Shown: positions 7,342 through 16,359 of the stretch, in pieces
How the letters are laid out: each line of letters starts with the position of its first letter
How positions within the stretch are numbered: position 1 is the first letter of the stretch
From: a virus
Strand: one strand, 5' to 3'
Length of the DNA stretch: 28,807 bases
IMG/VR virus record: IMGVR_UViG_3300042398_000135
Coordinates: 1 to 28,807 of that record
Position numbers and translations under genes: made by a program
The notes under the pieces: generated by a model
What the model was told of the DNA's origin: nothing
Seen by the model: only the letters and a program-made list of their open reading frames with translations
The model's database searches: none

Positions 7342-10199
7342 TAAATGCGTCCTCCAGACAGATATGCTTCGGCCTTCTTGGCGTTAGCACTAAAACGGCC
7401 CTTTGCCAACTTCTGACCCTTGTGTTTACGAACTTTAACTCGAAGCTCGTCCAGCTTCTTTGCGCCAGCCTTGTTCGACCCGTCACCCAGCAGGGCAACA
7501 GTCTCGGCGTCGATCACATATTCGCCGTCGGACAGCACCGCAGGGATGTCGTCGCTGCGGCCAGTGCCGGGGCCGTTGACTGCAAATTCGCTGCGCTTGG
7601 GTGAGCCGCCTTTTGCGCGCTCTTGCAAAAACTCACGCTCGCCGCGTGCGTAGCGGGTGGTTTCTGGTTCGATGATGTTGTCGTGGATCATACGCTCCCG
7701 TGCCAACGCCGTTTCGGCGTCTGGGTATACGGGAAAATCTATCCCTGAACGTAGCGCCCAATCGCGGGCGCTGTTGGGGTCCATCATCTTGCCGTGGACA
7801 TATGTAGGGTATAGCATCTCACCTTCAGGCACCGCGTTTACCGCGCCAACGACACTCGAAATGTTGCCGTCCCGTTCGTAGGGGTTCACCAGTAGAGACC
7901 GACGGTGGTAATCGACGAAGTTTTTCTCTTCGGGGGACAGCTCTTCGTAGGACAAACCACCCTTAGCTGCACCACCACGCGCGAAGCGCATGTTGTCGAC
8001 GTCGCGGGCATACATCGCTGGGCCAGCGGGGTTGTTAGGTATAGGTGTGGTGATAGGCGCGGGGTTGTTCCGCGCCGCGTAGTCGAAGAAGTTAAGCTCA
8101 GGCCGTGTGCCGTAAGTCAGCCAGTCTACGTCGCCCATCGGACGCGCTGTGCGGTTCGCGCCGATAGTGCCGAGGCCGCCTGCGGAGGGCAGCTTGGCTG
8201 AAAAGATCGGGTTCAACCGGCCTGTGCCGCCGCCACCGTATGTGCCAGTTTGGCCTGAGCCACCGCCACCACCGCCGACTAAGCCGGAAATGAGGCTCGC
8301 GATGCGCAGGTACTCTTCGAGGCCGAGCTTCTTCTCGTCTGTCAGCGCGGGGTCGGGCTTTAAGTCCAAAGGACGGAGAGGTTCTAAGGGGGGCATCACC
8401 GAAACCGATGTGGGTTCGGGCCGCTCAATCTTAGAACCTTCTACAACGATTGGCTCCTTGTAGTTTTCCATACCGGAAACCCTGTCGATTACGCCGAGAT
8501 CTAAATTGAGGCCACCGGTATCGGTAGGCTGCTCAATCTTAGAACCTTCAGAGATGATAGGGTTCTTCTCAAATTCAGCTATTCCAGCGAGTACATCGGG
8601 CGATAGCCCACTCGTGACTGGGACAGAAACAGGGGTTGCCTGCTCAATCTTAGAACCTTCAGAGATGATAGGGTTCTTCTCAAATTCAGCTATTCCAGCG
8701 AGTACATCGGGCGATAGCCCAGTATTCACGGGAGCTGGGACTGCCTGTTCAAGTGGGCTTGCTTTAACAAGGATATCGTTGGGGTCAGCGGTGTCGGTCA
8801 GTCGGTCGAACGCGGATACATCTTCTCCGGGCGCGCCGAACTGGTTGCCTCCAAGGTTAACACCAAACGCGTTGCCGAGCCTGTTGCCGATGGCTGTGAT
8901 GCCATCATACGGCTTCTCGGCCAATGCTTGTTGAATTTTGTTAGGCGAGCCACCGAGAGTGGTGCCTATGCTTGGCGTACCTAAAGTAGACGCAGTCACC
9001 TGTAAGCCGCCGTCGGCGGTCATACCACTCGAACCAGACGTACCCTTGGTGCCGTTAAGGTTTATCGGTTTGAGACCTAGCTCGTTGGCCACAGTGGGCG
9101 CTACGTAACTAAGCGCGCCCGAAGCAACGCCACCAAGGAGTGCGTTCTTCAGGCTCTGGCCCGTGGCTAAACCGCCTGCGGTCGAGCCGAGACCTGTACC
9201 TACTGCCGTGGCAAGTTTTGGAGCTAAAGCGGTGCCGAATTTACCTCCAGCTTCCAGTGCAGGGCCGAGTACTTGACCGCCAGCGGCAGACAAGCCGCCC
9301 ATCGCAACGCCCTTGAGAATATTGTCGCCCCTAAGCGCCGCACCTGCGCCGCCAAGACCAGCCCCAGCGGCGATGGTGCCAAGGACGTTCAAGCCCGGTA
9401 TGAACATCGTTGCCAATGGCAGAGCCGTTCCGACCGCACCAGCAATCTTGCCCAGTGTGCTCTTGTTCTTCTTCTCATACGCGACAGTCGAGTAGTTACC
9501 AGTCGGGTCTGCGGTTTGGATGCTGTAGTTCGCCTTGCGGCCAAACTGGTCCGTCAGGCCCTGACCTAATTCGGTTGCCTTGCGCGCGGCGTCGAAGCCT
9601 GTACCCTCGAACACGATCTGGTTGGTGCGGTGGTCAACGAGGCGTACAGGCTGGTCGGCCCGCACCGCGAAGGTGTTGCCACCCGTCTGCGACGTGGCGT
9701 TGCCTTTGTTAGATAAAGGCGCGCTGATGTACTGCAAATTAGGATCGGCTTGGTATATGCCGCCCATCGGGCCGCCACCGAAGTTCGAACCGAAATTCAT
9801 CCCGTACAGGTTGTTTAGGCCGCTCAGGTCAAGTTTGCTAAAGTCAAACGTGTTAGGGTCGAACGGCGCTTCGGCAGGCACAGCCTCTGTCGTCATCGGC
9901 TCGACTGCCGCTTGCTGGTACGGCTGCTCAACAGGCGCGGGCAGCATGCCGCCACCGCCGTAGGGCATCTCGCTATAGCCGCCCATGTCGTATCCGCCGT
10001 ACATCATAGGCTGCTCGACAGGCATATACTGCTCGAGGGGTGGGGTGTACTGGTACGGCTCGCTGTAGCCGCGCGTGTCACCGTCACCGTAGCCGCCCAT
10101 GTCGTACATCATACGCTCGCCATCCATCACGCGTCCGCCAATAGCGTAACGCGGCACGGCTGACTGTAGATAGTTGCTGAAGCCGGGGATGTAATTCAT
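7341..10199 (-). CDS. Large Gly-rich virion protein with tandem repeats, 952 aa
   Basis: Modular virion protein. Residues 1-100 are Tyr/Gly/Met-rich and hold RYAIGGRVMDGERMMYDMGG. Residues 253-366 form an Ala/Gly hydrophobic stretch (for example MFIPGLNVLGTIAAGAGLGG) that could enter a membrane. Residues about 486-593 carry a tandem repeat with GLSPDVLAGIAEFEKNP and EGSKIE. The C-terminal segment near residues 880-906 reads GRSDDIPAVLSDGEYVIDAE, a motif I recognise from the ends of many environmental phage structural proteins. The start is taken as the ATG at 10199, which overlaps the upstream TGA as ATGA with an AAGG ribosome site; the frame is open further upstream to 10241, but that reading is entirely inside the previous gene. 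Probable ejection or tail-associated protein; exact role unknown. Confidence 0.65.
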   Translation of the reverse strand: MNYIPGFSNYLQSAVPRYAIGGRVMDGERMMYDMGGYGDGDTRGYSEPYQYTPPLEQYMPVEQPMMYGGYDMGGYSEMPYGGGGMLPAPVEQPYQQAAVEPMTTEAVPAEAPFDPNTFDFSKLDLSGLNNLYGMNFGSNFGGGPMGGIYQADPNLQYISAPLSNKGNATSQTGGNTFAVRADQPVRLVDHRTNQIVFEGTGFDAARKATELGQGLTDQFGRKANYSIQTADPTGNYSTVAYEKKNKSTLGKIAGAVGTALPLATMFIPGLNVLGTIAAGAGLGGAGAALRGDNILKGVAMGGLSAAGGQVLGPALEAGGKFGTALAPKLATAVGTGLGSTAGGLATGQSLKNALLGGVASGALSYVAPTVANELGLKPINLNGTKGTSGSSGMTADGGLQVTASTLGTPSIGTTLGGSPNKIQQALAEKPYDGITAIGNRLGNAFGVNLGGNQFGAPGEDVSAFDRLTDTADPNDILVKASPLEQAVPAPVNTGLSPDVLAGIAEFEKNPIISEGSKIEQATPVSVPVTSGLSPDVLAGIAEFEKNPIISEGSKIEQPTDTGGLNLDLGVIDRVSGMENYKEPIVVEGSKIERPEPTSVSVMPPLEPLRPLDLKPDPALTDEKKLGLEEYLRIASLISGLVGGGGGGSGQTGTYGGGGTGRLNPIFSAKLPSAGGLGTIGANRTARPMGDVDWLTYGTRPELNFFDYAARNNPAPITTPIPNNPAGPAMYARDVDNMRFARGGAAKGGLSYEELSPEEKNFVDYHRRSLLVNPYERDGNISSVVGAVNAVPEGEMLYPTYVHGKMMDPNSARDWALRSGIDFPVYPDAETALARERMIHDNIIEPETTRYARGEREFLQERAKGGSPKRSEFAVNGPGTGRSDDIPAVLSDGEYVIDAETVALLGDGSNKAGAKKLDELRVKVRKHKGQKLAKGRFSANAKKAEAYLSGGRI
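8529..8721 (-). repeat. Direct repeat, 82 identical bases, 111-base period
   Basis: Bases 8529-8610 and 8640-8721 are identical over 82 positions, offset by exactly 111 bases (37 codons), so the reading frame is kept. In protein they give two copies of GLSPDVLAGIAEFEKNP plus IISEGSKIEQ. A degraded third copy of the last part (EPIVVEGSKIERPE) is coded near 8420-8465. The exact identity at synonymous positions points to a recent duplication inside the gene. Confidence 0.9.
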
Positions 10200-10432
10200 G
10201 AGCTTGTACCTTCGAGCATTGGATATACACGCATTCCCCACTCACGCCAATCAGAGAACTGATAGGGATCAGGAATAATTTGCTGCGTAAATGGAGAGGC
10301 ACGCAACAGCCCTATAGCCCAGCCTTGCCACTCGGCCTCATCGGGAGGCGTGCCGAATGCCCACGCGTCGTTGACCGACAGTATAACTGAACAGGCCCAG
10401 TCTTGCCAAGTCATTCCGCGAGGGTCGATCAT
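10196..10432 (-). CDS. Small conserved phage protein, 78 aa
   Basis: Trp-rich small protein containing MTWQDWACSVILSVNDAWAF in its first third and DWREWGMRVYPML near its end. The repeated Trp-x-x-Trp spacing (TWQDW, WQGWA, DWREW) resembles short proteins found beside tail genes in environmental phages, whose function I do not know. The ATG at 10432 overlaps the upstream TGA as ATGA. A second Met at codon 7 (MTWQDW) is an alternative start. Its stop overlaps the next gene's ATG, so it is translationally coupled on both sides. Confidence 0.7.
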   Translation of the reverse strand: MIDPRGMTWQDWACSVILSVNDAWAFGTPPDEAEWQGWAIGLLRASPFTQQIIPDPYQFSDWREWGMRVYPMLEGTSS

Positions 10433-12204
10433 CCCAATGTCGTCCCATCGCCTTGCTGGACGTGCGCAAGCACGAGGCCCATCTGATAGTCGCCGCCGAG
10501 GGTGTTGCTCTCGAAGCGGAAGCGCAGCTCGCGGCGCTGCGTCTTGAGGAAGACGACCTGCTCCTGCGGCGTCTGCGGATCTTCCACAAACGTCATGATG
10601 ATGCCGTTGACTTCAGGCGCACGCGCGTTGGCTCGGCCCATAACCTGAACGGTCATGTCGCCGCTCTGCACGAAGTCAGGCTCGATCATCAAAGCCTGAA
10701 GCGACTTGTTGATCTGCGCCGTGACAGGCAGCGACAGGTCGGCAGTCTCGAAGAACGACTGTATCGGGTTGAGCGTCAGGCCGTCAATCTCGTCGGTGCC
10801 GACCTCGTGAACCCAGAACTTGTACGGGTTGTCGAATACCAAATTGAACGTCGCGGCAGAACCCGCCCCGCCAGTCACGCTGACAGGGTTGGTCGGGATC
10901 TCAGTGTACTGGCCCGCGTTGCTGATGCTGATGCCAGTAATGCCGCCTGAGCCGTTGATGGTGGTGACCGTCAGCTCCGTGTCGAGCTGGCCTAGACCGC
11001 CCGCAACGGTGAGCGTGTTGCCCACGGCGTAGCCAGTTCCTGCCGCGACTATCGCAGCCGAAACAGCCTCAGCCTCTTGCGGCTCGACGCCTGACAGGAG
11101 CGGCTTGCTGAACACGGCAGGGAAGAGGCCCGCACCGCGTCCGCCATTGGGCAGCTCGGTGTCGTACCATGTGCCTTCGCGCACGTTGTAGATGACGGCG
11201 TGGTTCGGCTCGATGCTGTCGCCGAACGGGAAGCACCACCATATCTCGCCGAAGCGCGGAACCTTATACGCGAACACCTTCTGGCGCTGCGGATAGTTTA
11301 GGTTATCGAAGAAGAAGTTGAGATTGAGGTTGTTCTCGATCTCGCGCACAACGCCGTTGAACGACAGGAAGCGGTCAGTGCCGATCCAGTAGAAGATGCC
11401 GTCATACTCGATGACGCTGTTGGCCGACAGGATCGACGACTGCGCGCTGATAGTGTCGAACTGGAATACCGCCGTGCCGCCGACATACGTGCCGCGTATC
11501 AGGCTGTCCGCCGACCAGAAAAGGCCAGAGGGGCTGTTGCCCGGTCCGCCGCGCAGTGGCATGGCTTTGACGATCTTCTGGCCTGTAATGTACGCATTGC
11601 CTGCGCCAGAGCTGGTAAAGTCCGCCGGATCGTTCGGCACGGACCACGCCGCATAGCCGTCGTTGCCGAAGGCGAACGTGTACGGCGGCAGCGTGACGAC
11701 GCCGCCAGTGACGCTGAAGTTGGCGGGCACCGTGGTGACTTCAGTCAAGGCACTCGTGCCGAGGAGGTCGCCGACGAAGAGCGCGCCGCCGTCGCTGTTG
11801 CAGATGCAGTTCAGGTTCGGCGCGACTTGCGCGACGATCTGGTTGCCGTTGGTCGTGTCATAGGCCGTGGCGAACTGCCACATATTGCCGTTGTCTACGG
11901 TGAAGCCCGACGCGGGCGTGCGGTCGGTGATGACGCTCGTGTTGTACGTGCCGTCGATGAAGAAGCGCTCGAGACGGTCTGCCGAGCCTGCGTGGACATA
12001 TGTCTGCAAGTCCTGCGTGTACTCGTGCAGCGCACGCGGCAGGCCGCGCAGGAACTTGTTGATCGAGCGGTAGCCGCCGATCTTACGCGGCAAGCCGCGC
12101 TGGAAGCGGACCCACTGCCCGTCGACGTACTGATCGCCCTCGAACTTGGTGCCGTCCCGCTTGATGCCGGGCTTGGAGCTTATCTGTACGATCTGTTCGG
12201 GCAT
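10429..12204 (-). CDS. Tail hub / head-completion protein, P22 gp10-like, 591 aa
   Basis: The start MPEQIVQISSKPGIKRDGTK, then GDQYVDGQWVRFQRGLPRKI and GGY, is the signature I associate with P22 gp10-type packaged-DNA stabilisation or tail hub proteins. Aromatic repeats such as GIFYWIGTDRFLSFNG and HAVIYNVREGTWYDTELPNG (about residues 268-354) fit beta-propeller blades. An insert at about residues 378-457 is Gly/Thr-rich and interrupts the propeller-like part. It would act at the head-tail junction or tail tube to retain packaged DNA (family knowledge). The ATG at 12204 overlaps the previous TAA as TAATG. The frame extends to 12237, but those 11 codons lie inside the upstream gene. Its stop overlaps the next start. 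Confidence 0.7.
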   Translation of the reverse strand: MPEQIVQISSKPGIKRDGTKFEGDQYVDGQWVRFQRGLPRKIGGYRSINKFLRGLPRALHEYTQDLQTYVHAGSADRLERFFIDGTYNTSVITDRTPASGFTVDNGNMWQFATAYDTTNGNQIVAQVAPNLNCICNSDGGALFVGDLLGTSALTEVTTVPANFSVTGGVVTLPPYTFAFGNDGYAAWSVPNDPADFTSSGAGNAYITGQKIVKAMPLRGGPGNSPSGLFWSADSLIRGTYVGGTAVFQFDTISAQSSILSANSVIEYDGIFYWIGTDRFLSFNGVVREIENNLNLNFFFDNLNYPQRQKVFAYKVPRFGEIWWCFPFGDSIEPNHAVIYNVREGTWYDTELPNGGRGAGLFPAVFSKPLLSGVEPQEAEAVSAAIVAAGTGYAVGNTLTVAGGLGQLDTELTVTTINGSGGITGISISNAGQYTEIPTNPVSVTGGAGSAATFNLVFDNPYKFWVHEVGTDEIDGLTLNPIQSFFETADLSLPVTAQINKSLQALMIEPDFVQSGDMTVQVMGRANARAPEVNGIIMTFVEDPQTPQEQVVFLKTQRRELRFRFESNTLGGDYQMGLVLAHVQQGDGTTLG

Positions 12205-12767
12205 TAGAGAGCTTCCGCGTTGAGGGTTACAGTCCACGTATCAAGCACCGTGGCAGTGCCAGTGCGGCGAACTGAAAATGCTAGCTCGCCGTATGCCGAG
12301 TTTCCTGACCCAGAAATAGATACGCTCCAAGCGGGGTTAGCAGTCGTCGCTACCCAAGTGTTAACCGTGCCAGTAACAGGGCCGACTACCTCACTGGCGT
12401 AAACTTCATAGTTTCCACCTTGGCTCGTTGGCGTACACCACTGTTCTACAAACGTATACGCGCCCCCGTTAAGCGCCTCATACACCTTGCCGATGGCGGA
12501 ACCGGCACCGAAAATTGCATACGCTGCTTGGGAAGAGCCAAAATCCGCAGCGAAAACGCCGTAATCGCTAAAAGTAATAAGGACATTGCTCTTGCCGTAG
12601 AAGTTGGTCGGCACGATGATAGCGCCGGACGCGACACCCGCCAGCGTGCGGACATCAGTGTCGTTCAGCGAAACCGTGGCGGTAGCAGCTTTACCCAACT
12701 CAAGGTTGATGGACTGCCCCGCAGTGCTGCCACCCAAGCTGATTGGGCCTGAAGAGTTGAGCGTCAT
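12204..12767 (-). CDS. Short fibre-associated or tail protein, 187 aa
   Basis: The N-terminus MTLNSSGPISLGGSTAGQSI, then LELGKAATATVSLND and DVRTLAG, ending FYGKS near residue 59, is a module I recognise from tail or fibre-related proteins of many phages. The rest (residues 60-187) is rich in beta-strand-forming residues (Thr, Val, Ser, Gly) and ends RTGTATVLDTWTVTLNAEAL. It lies directly after the 1196-residue fibre gene, which fits a role at the fibre tip or as a small decorating protein; this is inference. The ATG overlaps the fibre's TAA as TAATG, and a GGGGAG ribosome site lies upstream. Confidence 0.7.
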   Translation of the reverse strand: MTLNSSGPISLGGSTAGQSINLELGKAATATVSLNDTDVRTLAGVASGAIIVPTNFYGKSNVLITFSDYGVFAADFGSSQAAYAIFGAGSAIGKVYEALNGGAYTFVEQWCTPTSQGGNYEVYASEVVGPVTGTVNTWVATTANPAWSVSISGSGNSAYGELAFSVRRTGTATVLDTWTVTLNAEAL

Positions 12768-13075
12768 TATTTAGCTCCCCGTAGCTCGTCCAGTTCCGCC
12801 TTTAACTCTTTGATGGCCGCGAATGCCACGGCGACCAGTTTCTCGTAGTCAACCGCCAGTGTGCCATCGTCGCGGGTGCGAACGGCCAGCGGGAACATCG
12901 CCTCCACGTCCTGCGCGATGACGCCGAAGTCGTTCTTGCGGATGAAGTAGTCGTCCTCGCCGCCGTGCTCCGCGATGTAGGCATCGGTCCAATCGAACGT
13001 CTTGCCGCCGACTGTCGTCACGATGTCGAGTGCGTTCTCAATCGGACGCACGTTCTCTTTCAGACGCGCATCGGA
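12767..13075 (-). other. S74 intramolecular chaperone domain of fibre A
   Basis: Residues 1095-1196 of fibre A. The SDARLK motif marks the expected self-cleavage site, with Ser and Asp as the family's key residues. DFGVIAQDVEAMFP and VDYEKLVAVAFAAIKEL are typical of the domain. Cleavage is inferred from the family and not shown here. Confidence 0.85.
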
Positions 13076-16000
13076 CGAATAGAACGCCGTGACGTTGTTG
13101 GTCGCACGGATCTCACCGGCAGTGCCCGAACCAGCCGTGCCGACGCCGAGGCTGTTGACCTGATAGTTGTTGCTTGTGTTCAGCGCGTTTGCGGTGGTCG
13201 CCGTCGTAGCGGTTGTCGCCGAGGTGGCTGACGTTGCGCTGGTCGCCGATGTGGCCGTCGCCGCGTTGCCGCTGATGTTGATGGCCCAAGTGCCGCTTGC
13301 GCCGGAACCCGTGGCGGAAGGCACACCAAGCGCGGACTGCGCGGTGGCTTGCGTAGTTCCGCCTGTGCCGCCATTGGCCACAGCGAGCGTGCCGCCAAGC
13401 GTCAGCGTGCCCGACGTCGTGATCGCGCCGCCGGTCAAGGTCAAGCCCGTCGAGCCGCCTGAGCCAGAGACTGAAGTGACAGTGCCTGTGTTCGACGTAA
13501 AGCCCGAAGGGTTGCTTGCGGCGTAAGCGCCAAGGTTGGTGAGCGCAGATCCAGCGGTTGTTGCGCCGGTACCGCCGTTGGCTACGGCTACCGTGCCAGT
13601 GACGTTGGCCGCCGTCCCAGTCGTGTTCTGGTTAAGCGTTGGGACGTCAGCGGCTACAATCGCACGGAACGTAGGCGTACCCGCCGTGCCGTTCGGCGCG
13701 GACAGGAATGTATTAGCGGTTTGTGACGCAAAGTTAGAAGCAGTGACGGCAAGCGTGCCGCCAAGCGTCAGCGAGCCAGACGTCGTAACCGTACCGCTCA
13801 GGCTCAGTCCGCTGACAGTGCCTGTGCCGCCAACTGAGGTGACCGTACCTGTGTTCGAGGTAAAGCCAGACGGGTTACTCGCGGCGTAAGCGCCAAGGTT
13901 GGTGAGCGCAGCGCCCGCAGTCGTTGCGCCTGTACCGCCATTAAGTATGGCGACAGTGCCAGTGACGTTCGACGCCGTCCCAGTCGTATTCTGGTTGAGG
14001 GTCGGGAATGTGCAGTTTGTCAGCGTGCCAGAGGAGGGTGTGCCAAGCGCGCCGCCCGGAGCGACGTAGTCAGTGCCTGCGGTAGCGGCAGTGAACGCCG
14101 CAGTTCCGTTGCCCTTAACGAGGCCCGTAAGAGTGGTGGTGCCTGTGCCCCCGTTGGCGACAACAAGCGTACCGGCGAGGGTAAACGTACCCGCCCCTGT
14201 AATCGGCCCACCAGCCAAAGTGAGGCCCGTAGTGCCGCCCGACGCGGCCACGGATGTGACCGTGCCACCGCCAGCGGTAGAGGTGATGGTGACGCCGCCC
14301 GCGCTGTTCGAGATAGATATGCCCGAACCTGCGGTGAGCGTTGCAACGCTGTACCCTGTGCCGTTGCCGATCAGGAGCTGGCCGTTTGACGGGGCAGTCG
14401 CGACGCCGGTACCGCCTTGTCCCACGCTGAGTGCGGTGGTCAAGCCTGTCAGTGACGTGATGTCGGAGTTCGCGCCAGAGCCAGCCGCGCTGAGGGTAAG
14501 TCTCGCGCCGGAGGCACTGGTCGCGCCAGTGCCCCCAGACGCTATCGCGAGCGTGCCCGCGAGTGTCAGTGTGCCGGAGGTGGTGATGGGCGAACCGGTA
14601 AAAGATAGACCGGTTGTACCGCCCGACGCGGCCACTGAGGTAACTGTACCGCCGCCAGCGGTAGACGTGATGGTGATACCACCGGCACTGTTTGTGATGC
14701 TGATGCCCGACCCAGCCGTCAGGGTCGCCTTCGTGAGCGTGTTGCCTGTGCTGTTACCGATCAGGAGCTGCCCGTCGGTGTACGTGGTCTGGCCTGTGCC
14801 GCCGTTGGCGACAGGGAGCGCAGTGCCCGACAGCGAGATTGCCAGCGTGCCCGACGTCGTGATCGGCGAGCCGGTTACGGACAGGAACGACGGCACGGTC
14901 GCCGCGACGCTGGTCACCGAGCCTGAACCCGTGCCGACGCCCACGCCGTTGATGAAGAGGCCCGTGGCGTTGATCGTGCCCGCACCCTGCGCTCCGGCGG
15001 TAGGCGCGCCGATCTGGATGCCTGCCGCGTTGGTCAGCGCAGTAATGTCCGCGTTGCTGCCGCTCTGGGCAGCGCTTAGGTTTGAGCGAGCCGTACCGGC
15101 GTTGTTCGCACCCGTGCCGCCCTGCGCGACGCTCAGTGGCGTAGTGAGACCCGTCAGTGACGTGATGTCAGAGTTAGCGCCAGATCCAGCCGCCGCAATG
15201 GCCGAGCGCGCCGCAGCCGTCGTGGTGGCCGTAAAGACCGCCGTGCCGATACCCGTGCCGCCGAGGTTGGTCAGGGCCGACGGTGCGTTGGTCGCTCCGG
15301 TGCCGCCTTGGACAACAGGAACAATACCCGCAAAGGCTGCTGACGTGGTGGCCGAGATGATGTCCGTGCCGTCACAGTACAGGATGCCTGTCGCGCCCTG
15401 AGTGACCAAAGTGGCCGCGCCGCTGGCCGTCTTGATGCCTAGCGTGAACGCGCCAGTCGTGGCGTTGTTCACCCAGTATTGCTGCACCGTCGCGGGCACA
15501 ACGATGTTGACGTTAGATGTCAGTGTGCCTGTAAACTTGTACGCGATACGGTTCAGCTCAGAGCCTGCGAGAGTGTACGTGCCGCCAGTGACGGCGATGG
15601 TCGTGTAGTCGAAGGCGAAGACCGCCTGCTGGCCGAGGCCGATGGTGTACCACTGGATGCCGTCGCTTACGACCACGGCGCTGTCGCCCGGCTGCAAGCG
15701 CAGCGTGGACGCCGCGTTGATAAGTTCAGAGCCAGACGGGTCGATAGTCAAGTCGCCCTGCCCGCCGTTGCGGACCTGCACAAACCAGCCGTCGCCAGCC
15801 GCCACGGCAGTCGGCAAGTTGAGCGTGCCGAGGCCGCCAGTCCAGACAAAAATCTTGGCGCGATCAGGGGCCGTGAGAGTGTACGGCGTAATGGAGAAGT
15901 CAACGACTTCGTAATTCTGCGCGAGGGTCGACCCAGTCGCGATCAGACCAGCGCCAGCCAGCGCTGCGGCTTGGGCCTGCGCCACGGCAGCGCCGTAGCG

Positions 16001-16357
16001 GAACGTGCGCCAGACACCGCCTACGGTGGTGTTGCTGATGAGGTAGCACTGCCACTGCTCACCTGCGCCGATGCTCAGGATCGCGTTACCGGCGGCGTTG
16101 TCGACGGTGATGGTGTCTGGGCCGAGGTTGTTGAACAGGATTGTCTGGCCGACGCCGACTGACATCGCGTCAGGTAAAGTTATCGTGTAGGGGCCGGTTG
16201 GCGTGACGTCGATGATGCGGGCGACGACGTTGTTGCCGGTGGTGGCCTCAAGCGGCCACTCAAGGACGATGTCGCTGGTCAGCGCAAGCGGGAGGTACGA
16301 TACGTCTGAGGGGTAGATCGTCGTACCGCCGAAGACTTGAGTGAATGACGTGGACAT
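12767..16357 (-). CDS. Tail fibre with S74 chaperone domain, 1196 aa (fibre A)
   Basis: Receptor-binding fibre. Residues 1-250 form a distinct head region (MSTSFTQVFGGTTIYPSDVS through LNLPTAVAAGDGWFVQVRNG). Residues about 350-1020 are Gly/Thr/Ser-rich shaft repeats such as VANGGTGATTAG, GTVTSVAASGGTTGL and ITTSGTLTLAGTLA. The last 102 residues start at SDARLKENVRP and form an intramolecular chaperone of the peptidase S74 / endosialidase type, which in known members folds the trimer and then cuts itself off before the Ser of SDARLK. A C-terminal coiled coil (ELKAELDELRG) follows. The start is the ATG at 16357, preceded by AAGGAGG at ideal spacing; the longer open frame to 16453 lies inside the upstream gene and is rejected. 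Confidence 0.9.
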   Translation of the reverse strand: MSTSFTQVFGGTTIYPSDVSYLPLALTSDIVLEWPLEATTGNNVVARIIDVTPTGPYTITLPDAMSVGVGQTILFNNLGPDTITVDNAAGNAILSIGAGEQWQCYLISNTTVGGVWRTFRYGAAVAQAQAAALAGAGLIATGSTLAQNYEVVDFSITPYTLTAPDRAKIFVWTGGLGTLNLPTAVAAGDGWFVQVRNGGQGDLTIDPSGSELINAASTLRLQPGDSAVVVSDGIQWYTIGLGQQAVFAFDYTTIAVTGGTYTLAGSELNRIAYKFTGTLTSNVNIVVPATVQQYWVNNATTGAFTLGIKTASGAATLVTQGATGILYCDGTDIISATTSAAFAGIVPVVQGGTGATNAPSALTNLGGTGIGTAVFTATTTAAARSAIAAAGSGANSDITSLTGLTTPLSVAQGGTGANNAGTARSNLSAAQSGSNADITALTNAAGIQIGAPTAGAQGAGTINATGLFINGVGVGTGSGSVTSVAATVPSFLSVTGSPITTSGTLAISLSGTALPVANGGTGQTTYTDGQLLIGNSTGNTLTKATLTAGSGISITNSAGGITITSTAGGGTVTSVAASGGTTGLSFTGSPITTSGTLTLAGTLAIASGGTGATSASGARLTLSAAGSGANSDITSLTGLTTALSVGQGGTGVATAPSNGQLLIGNGTGYSVATLTAGSGISISNSAGGVTITSTAGGGTVTSVAASGGTTGLTLAGGPITGAGTFTLAGTLVVANGGTGTTTLTGLVKGNGTAAFTAATAGTDYVAPGGALGTPSSGTLTNCTFPTLNQNTTGTASNVTGTVAILNGGTGATTAGAALTNLGAYAASNPSGFTSNTGTVTSVGGTGTVSGLSLSGTVTTSGSLTLGGTLAVTASNFASQTANTFLSAPNGTAGTPTFRAIVAADVPTLNQNTTGTAANVTGTVAVANGGTGATTAGSALTNLGAYAASNPSGFTSNTGTVTSVSGSGGSTGLTLTGGAITTSGTLTLGGTLAVANGGTGGTTQATAQSALGVPSATGSGASGTWAINISGNAATATSATSATSATSATTATTATTANALNTSNNYQVNSLGVGTAGSGTAGEIRATNNVTAFYSSDARLKENVRPIENALDIVTTVGGKTFDWTDAYIAEHGGEDDYFIRKNDFGVIAQDVEAMFPLAVRTRDDGTLAVDYEKLVAVAFAAIKELKAELDELRGAK
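13370..15310 (-). repeat. Fibre A shaft repeats
   Basis: Many imperfect coding repeats of GGTGATT, GTVTSV and TSGTLTLAGTLA units occur here, some almost identical at the DNA level, for example around 13490-13550 and 13850-13912. They are in-frame coding repeats and not a CRISPR array: spacing is irregular and the units vary at synonymous sites. Confidence 0.85.
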
Positions 16358-16359
16358 TA

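Noticed and set aside
14073-15401. Long + strand open frame opposite fibre A (442 codons)
   Set aside because: It is antisense to well-supported fibre repeats; the Pro/Val-rich product mirrors the Gly/Thr codons of the fibre, and there is no ribosome site or known family.
12767-16050. Repeats in fibre A considered as a CRISPR array or minisatellite
   Set aside because: The repeats are in frame, of variable length, and diverged at synonymous sites; no constant repeat with unique spacers is seen.
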